DNA of 64,000 bases from a virus. This document shows positions 60,972 to 64,000 of this stretch, piece after piece. Position 1 is the stretch's first letter; the number at the start of each line of letters is the position of its first letter. The translations under genes were made by a program, and so were the position numbers. The notes below the pieces were generated by a model. It searched no databases. It had not been told where the DNA came from and saw nothing but the letters and a program-made list of their open reading frames with translations. The DNA lies in the IMG/VR virus record IMGVR_UViG_3300044627_003499, positions 21,711 through 85,710 of that record, one strand, 5' to 3'.

Positions 60972-61235
60972 ATGGGGGGAGATTCAGTTCTCAATAGTTT
61001 GATTGCTGGTTTTACTCAGGATGGGACACCTCTTTCTGCGTTGATTGGTTCCAAGCAGGAGTTTGGAGTTGTCATCCTTACTGCCGCCATGCTTGCAAAT
61101 GAAAACCTTGCAGGCCAAATGACGGCAGAAGAAATGGTAGATGGTGCTATCAATTACTACAACGTAATCCAAGAACGTCTTGGTTACTACCAGCAACATC
61201 AAGCCCATTCACTGGAACGACTCATGAATAACTGA
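60972..61235 (+). CDS. Unknown helical protein, 87 aa
   Basis: The protein (MGGDSVLNSLIAGFTQDGTP) is helical with a Y and Q-rich end. GGGGTG lies in the leader. Function unknown. Confidence 0.6.
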   Translation: MGGDSVLNSLIAGFTQDGTPLSALIGSKQEFGVVILTAAMLANENLAGQMTAEEMVDGAINYYNVIQERLGYYQQHQAHSLERLMNN

Positions 61236-61263
61236 TATAGTGACTGGGTCCTTCCAGTTATTG

Positions 61264-61461
61264 ATGGAACCAGTTACTGTGCCAAAACTAACGGTGTCAT
61301 TTGCAATTGACATTGAAGTGGAGTATGACTCTTTCGGTGGTAAAACGCCGCAGGATATTGCAATTGCGCTCCAGGATGAGATTGATGATCTCCTCTACGA
61401 AGCAAGCCCCACTGTGTCTTCTGTATTCACTTCTATTACCGCACTGGATTCCAATGACTGA
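61264..61461 (+). CDS. Unknown protein, 65 aa
   Basis: The protein (MEPVTVPKLTVSFAIDIEVE) is beta then helical. An in-frame GTG at 61240 is an alternative start. It overlaps the next gene by 8 nt. Confidence 0.55.
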   Translation: MEPVTVPKLTVSFAIDIEVEYDSFGGKTPQDIAIALQDEIDDLLYEASPTVSSVFTSITALDSND

Positions 61462-61780
61462 CGACCTCGCAATCAAACTTAAAACTGCTGGGGCTTTTGA
61501 TACGCCTTGGCTCAAAGAACAACTCCGCAACTGGAATGTTATTGCTGAGCAAAAGAAAGCGGACTTTACTGAGCACATGTATGAGTGCTCTGGACGCCAG
61601 CACCCACAGCATCCCATGCACGGCCTCTACACCGGTCTGTGGGAAGCCTTCTGCTTGAATGAGGCAGGTCCGTACTGCCGGGAAAAGTACTTCCAGATGG
61701 TGGAAGCAGTGCGTCAATACGAAGCTGGTTTGCTGCCAGCGGTTGCGCTTGACACAGAACCCATGGTAGTTATATCTTAA
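61454..61780 (+). CDS. Unknown protein, 108 aa
   Basis: The protein (MTDDLAIKLKTAGAFDTPWL) has conserved-looking MYECSGRQHPQHPMHGLYTG near residue 45 with two His-Pro pairs and a Cys, which may bind metal. Function unknown. Confidence 0.6.
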   Translation: MTDDLAIKLKTAGAFDTPWLKEQLRNWNVIAEQKKADFTEHMYECSGRQHPQHPMHGLYTGLWEAFCLNEAGPYCREKYFQMVEAVRQYEAGLLPAVALDTEPMVVIS

Positions 61781-61805
61781 GCTTTATATTGAACACAGCT
61801 GTTTC

Positions 61806-61840
61806 AAAGCACATCACAATGCGGGTGTGCTTTTTCTTTT
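61806..61840 (+). terminator. Terminator directly abutting a start codon
   Basis: AAAGCACA pairs with TGTGCTTT and is followed by TTCTTTT. The ATG of the next gene is the very next base, so that gene has no room for a ribosome binding site. Confidence 0.7.
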
Positions 61841-62254
61841 ATGGACCATCCCCACGAACCCATCAATGCCATCAAAGAATGGCAAGAGTGGTACCGCACT
61901 CACGCCGTTGTCGCTTCCATGGATGAACCTTTAATGTCTAAAGACTCGCGTGAAAATTTGCACGACACCTCCAAGGCTACGTATGAGATGCCAGACTGGC
62001 GGTCGTTCTACAAAGAACTTGCCGAAGTTAATATTGAACCTGCCGAGGTAGATAACAACATTTATCTACAGAAAGCAATCGAACACTTCAGTGACACTCT
62101 TTGTGAATTTATGTATGAATTAACTGGTGAACAGTTCTACAAAGCATTTTTGATTGCAGCTACAAATGTAGCCAAGAGTGCACAAGATGATTACCTCAAA
62201 TGCAAAACATTAGTTGATCTTATTGAAGGCAATGAAAAAACAAAAGCGAGTTGA
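61841..62254 (+). CDS. Unknown protein, 137 aa
   Basis: The protein (MDHPHEPINAIKEWQEWYRT) is acidic and helical. The ATG at 61841 follows the terminator immediately; later in-frame ATGs exist at codons 28 and 33. Function unknown. Confidence 0.55.
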   Translation: MDHPHEPINAIKEWQEWYRTHAVVASMDEPLMSKDSRENLHDTSKATYEMPDWRSFYKELAEVNIEPAEVDNNIYLQKAIEHFSDTLCEFMYELTGEQFYKAFLIAATNVAKSAQDDYLKCKTLVDLIEGNEKTKAS

Positions 62255-62453
62255 TTATCCAGCTTGGATATGCCACACGTGTGGCGTAAAGTATGGCGCC
62301 TGGTACAAGAACGGAACTTATATTGGGCCGGAGAATTGTTCTACACACCACATGGGAACTTGTGGTGTGTGTAATGAAGCCAATGTAAGTGTCACTGAGC
62401 CACGAGACTACGGCCACTTACGTGCTGAGTGGAGGCAAGAAAAATCAAATTAA
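62232..62453 (+). CDS. Zinc-ribbon protein, 73 aa
   Basis: CHTCGVKYG and CGVCNEANVSV with THHMG between form a four-ligand zinc site. The end is WRQEKSN. It overlaps the preceding gene by 23 nt and is the last plus-strand gene before the tail region. Confidence 0.65.
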   Translation: MKKQKRVDYPAWICHTCGVKYGAWYKNGTYIGPENCSTHHMGTCGVCNEANVSVTEPRDYGHLRAEWRQEKSN

Positions 62454-62484
62454 AAATCAAACAGCACGTAACTTTAAACAATAA

Positions 62485-62784
62485 TTATGTTGCAAACACC
62501 CTTGCCGGCTGTTCAGGCGAGACGACGTAGGCGTCCCACCCTTCAGGCAGCTCACCGACGTAGTTGACGTGCCAGCCGTCAAGCAGTACAGGCGGGGTGA
62601 TCACCTTGCCGGTCTCGGGGTCGTAGGTGCCGCCTTTGTAGATGGGGCCGATCACATCCAGGGCGTGCGTGTGGCTGGCGGTGAGCATCACGGTGTCGCC
62701 GTCTTCATTGGTGGTGGTAAGGCCAGCAGCATCCAGCGCAGCCATGCCGGTGGATTCGTCGGGGAAGCGGATGTAGTGCGTCAT
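62485..62784 (-). CDS. Tail fibre accessory or chaperone protein, 99 aa
   Basis: The protein (MTHYIRFPDESTGMAALDAA) contains YVGELPEGWDAYVVSP and ends PARVFAT. This pattern is common for short genes after tail fibres in phages. Its start overlaps the stop of the fibre gene by 4 nt. The codon use is GC-rich, unlike the plus-strand genes. Confidence 0.7.
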   Translation of the reverse strand: MTHYIRFPDESTGMAALDAAGLTTTNEDGDTVMLTASHTHALDVIGPIYKGGTYDPETGKVITPPVLLDGWHVNYVGELPEGWDAYVVSPEQPARVFAT

Positions 62785-64000
62785 TGCGTGATCGCCTGCA
62801 AAGTGCTGTTGGCAAGGCGTTGGGGCCAGAAGGTGATGCGTTTTATGGTGCCGTTGAAGTATGAGCTGGATACAGTTTCAAAACCAATCCGAGCCGTAGT
62901 TACCAAAGGCATGGATCCAGTAGCACTGGTTGCAACCGTTGATCCTGCAAGAACCACCCCAAAATCATTTGCCTTGAATGCTGCGGCAGTTTTTCCTGAT
63001 TGGCCGGGGGTGTAAGCATTTGTTGTAGTTGAAACTGATGAAACGCCACCGCTAACAACGTTCAGTCGGATTGTCTTTGCGCCTGGCAGCCTGTACTGCA
63101 AACCGATGTAGTTGTTATTTGTGCCGTCGTCAAAGTACGCGGGATTGGGCCAATGGCTTCCTGTGCTTGGATCACACTTCCACTCCGCAAACACCGTCCC
63201 CTCATCCTGCCGGTACCAGGAGCTGAAGTTTGCCCCCGTGATGCTGGCAACGTCCGCGTTGCGGGTGGCTGCGGCGGTGGTGGTGGGGATGTAGCTGGTG
63301 GCAAAGGCGCCGGCTTCTAGTTGGGCGCCCCAGAGGTGAACAGTAGTGCCGTAAGTGGCTGGACTAAATCTATAAGGATAGGGGCGAACAAGAACACAGC
63401 CAACTGGTGTCGTGAATGTATATGTTACCCTTCGCCATTCCGTTGTTACCGGCGTAATGCTAGGCGCAATGTCTGCTGCAATAAATGCCCCGTTTGTATC
63501 ATCTCTTACGGCAAACCTAAAATCAGCCGCTGCCATTGTTCCTAGCTTGACGTAAAAGCTCCATGTGTAAGCAGTGGAAGCTAGGCAGGCTACTGCTTGG
63601 AAGATTGCAGGGGTGCCAGATACAGTCGTAAAAGTATCTGCCGTAAGAGTTCCATTTGGAGCAATTTGTGCATTAGGAGTGACCGTAGCGATTGAAGGGG
63701 CTGGTGGATTCCAAGTCGCATTATCAAACTCCTCACTCCGCAGCAGCAGGTTCGTCCTCTGCTCCTCCACCAGCAGGCCCAGGCTTTCGCCGGTCGTGGG
63801 GTTGTGGTCGAAGCGCGGGGCCGAGTTGGTTGCGCTGGTGGTGGGGATGTATTCACCCACGGTGGAGGCTTGCTCTAGTTGGGCGCCCCAGAGGAAGATG
63901 GTGCCTGTGCCGTTACCTTGATAGAAGCTGGAGGAAGCGGTTGCTGTTCTGATTTGAACTGTATTGCTGGCAGTCGCCGTAGCTGTCGCTGTCGCTGAAC
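62781..64000 (-). CDS. Tail fibre/spike protein, C-terminal part (runs off the right edge)
   Basis: The frame is open to the window edge. Repeated modules are visible: LWGAQLEQASTVGEYIPTTS, then LWGAQLEAGAFATSYIPTTT, each part of a carbohydrate-binding, jelly-roll-like domain of phage spikes. The C-terminus (VFAEWKCDPS to YFNGTIKRITFWPQRL) resembles a LamG/concanavalin-like sheet. It is likely to bind the host surface. The N-terminal part lies outside. Confidence 0.8.
   Translation of the reverse strand, partial: SATATATATASNTVQIRTATASSSFYQGNGTGTIFLWGAQLEQASTVGEYIPTTSATNSAPRFDHNPTTGESLGLLVEEQRTNLLLRSEEFDNATWNPPAPSIATVTPNAQIAPNGTLTADTFTTVSGTPAIFQAVACLASTAYTWSFYVKLGTMAAADFRFAVRDDTNGAFIAADIAPSITPVTTEWRRVTYTFTTPVGCVLVRPYPYRFSPATYGTTVHLWGAQLEAGAFATSYIPTTTAAATRNADVASITGANFSSWYRQDEGTVFAEWKCDPSTGSHWPNPAYFDDGTNNNYIGLQYRLPGAKTIRLNVVSGGVSSVSTTTNAYTPGQSGKTAAAFKANDFGVVLAGSTVATSATGSMPLVTTARIGFETVSSSYFNGTIKRITFWPQRLANSTLQAITQ

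Noticed and set aside
1-64000. Integrase, lysogeny repressor or attachment site
   Set aside because: No tyrosine or serine recombinase and no CI-like repressor was recognised, so nothing in the window supports a temperate lifestyle.

Overview
The window is one piece of a tailed double-stranded DNA phage genome, most likely a cyanophage of freshwater picocyanobacteria (Synechococcus/Cyanobium type). Hallmarks are a terminase large subunit, portal, scaffold, major capsid protein, tail fibres, an M23 peptidase, a virion transglycosylase, a GH24 endolysin, a family A DNA polymerase, an SSB, ThyX and dCTP deaminase. A small protein resembling the phycobilisome degradation factor NblA points to a phycobilisome-bearing host. 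Both window edges cut tail-fibre genes, so the molecule continues beyond the window.

Layout. 1-0.9 kb (-): N-terminal part of a tail fibre and a membrane protein. 0.9-4.4 kb (+): an HTH protein, unknown proteins, a degenerate adenine methyltransferase, dCTP deaminase and a DUF3310 protein. 3.4-34.2 kb (mostly -): NblA-like protein, endolysin, large virion proteins, transglycosylase, M23 peptidase, decoration protein, capsid, scaffold overlapping portal, terminase, then a run of probable internal virion proteins ending in a 1044-residue protein. Three HNH endonuclease genes and one HTH gene interrupt this block. 34.2-35.0 kb is a divergent control region. 35.0-62.5 kb (+) is a dense accessory and replication block of short genes: a tRNA-Leu(UAA), a PcfJ-like protein, a GC-rich cassette of duplicated small genes, ThyX, a GP88-like protein, DNA polymerase, SSB, DUF5895, a SWIM-finger protein and a Gp157-like protein. 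62.5-64.0 kb (-) returns to tail genes.

The most unusual features are these. (1) Two paralogous HNH genes each sit at the 3' end of a host gene (terminase large subunit; an HhH protein). Each host gene has an intact but synonymously recoded C-terminal end, and the displaced original 3' end lies as a remnant on the far side of the HNH gene. (2) The 35.3-37.0 kb operon carries six intergenic RNA elements with a tRNA-like T-loop hairpin stacked on a closing stem (about 12 bp together, as in tRNA acceptor plus T stem). Each is followed by an A, TT and a second compact structure, and a genuine tRNA is placed the same way at 45.8 kb. (3) A recurring H-type pseudoknot with compensatory changes precedes six genes between 42.8 and 59.8 kb. 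(4) Many plus-strand genes lack a Shine-Dalgarno and share a CAACTCAAC-like leader. (5) Portal and scaffold genes overlap by 623 nt in different frames.
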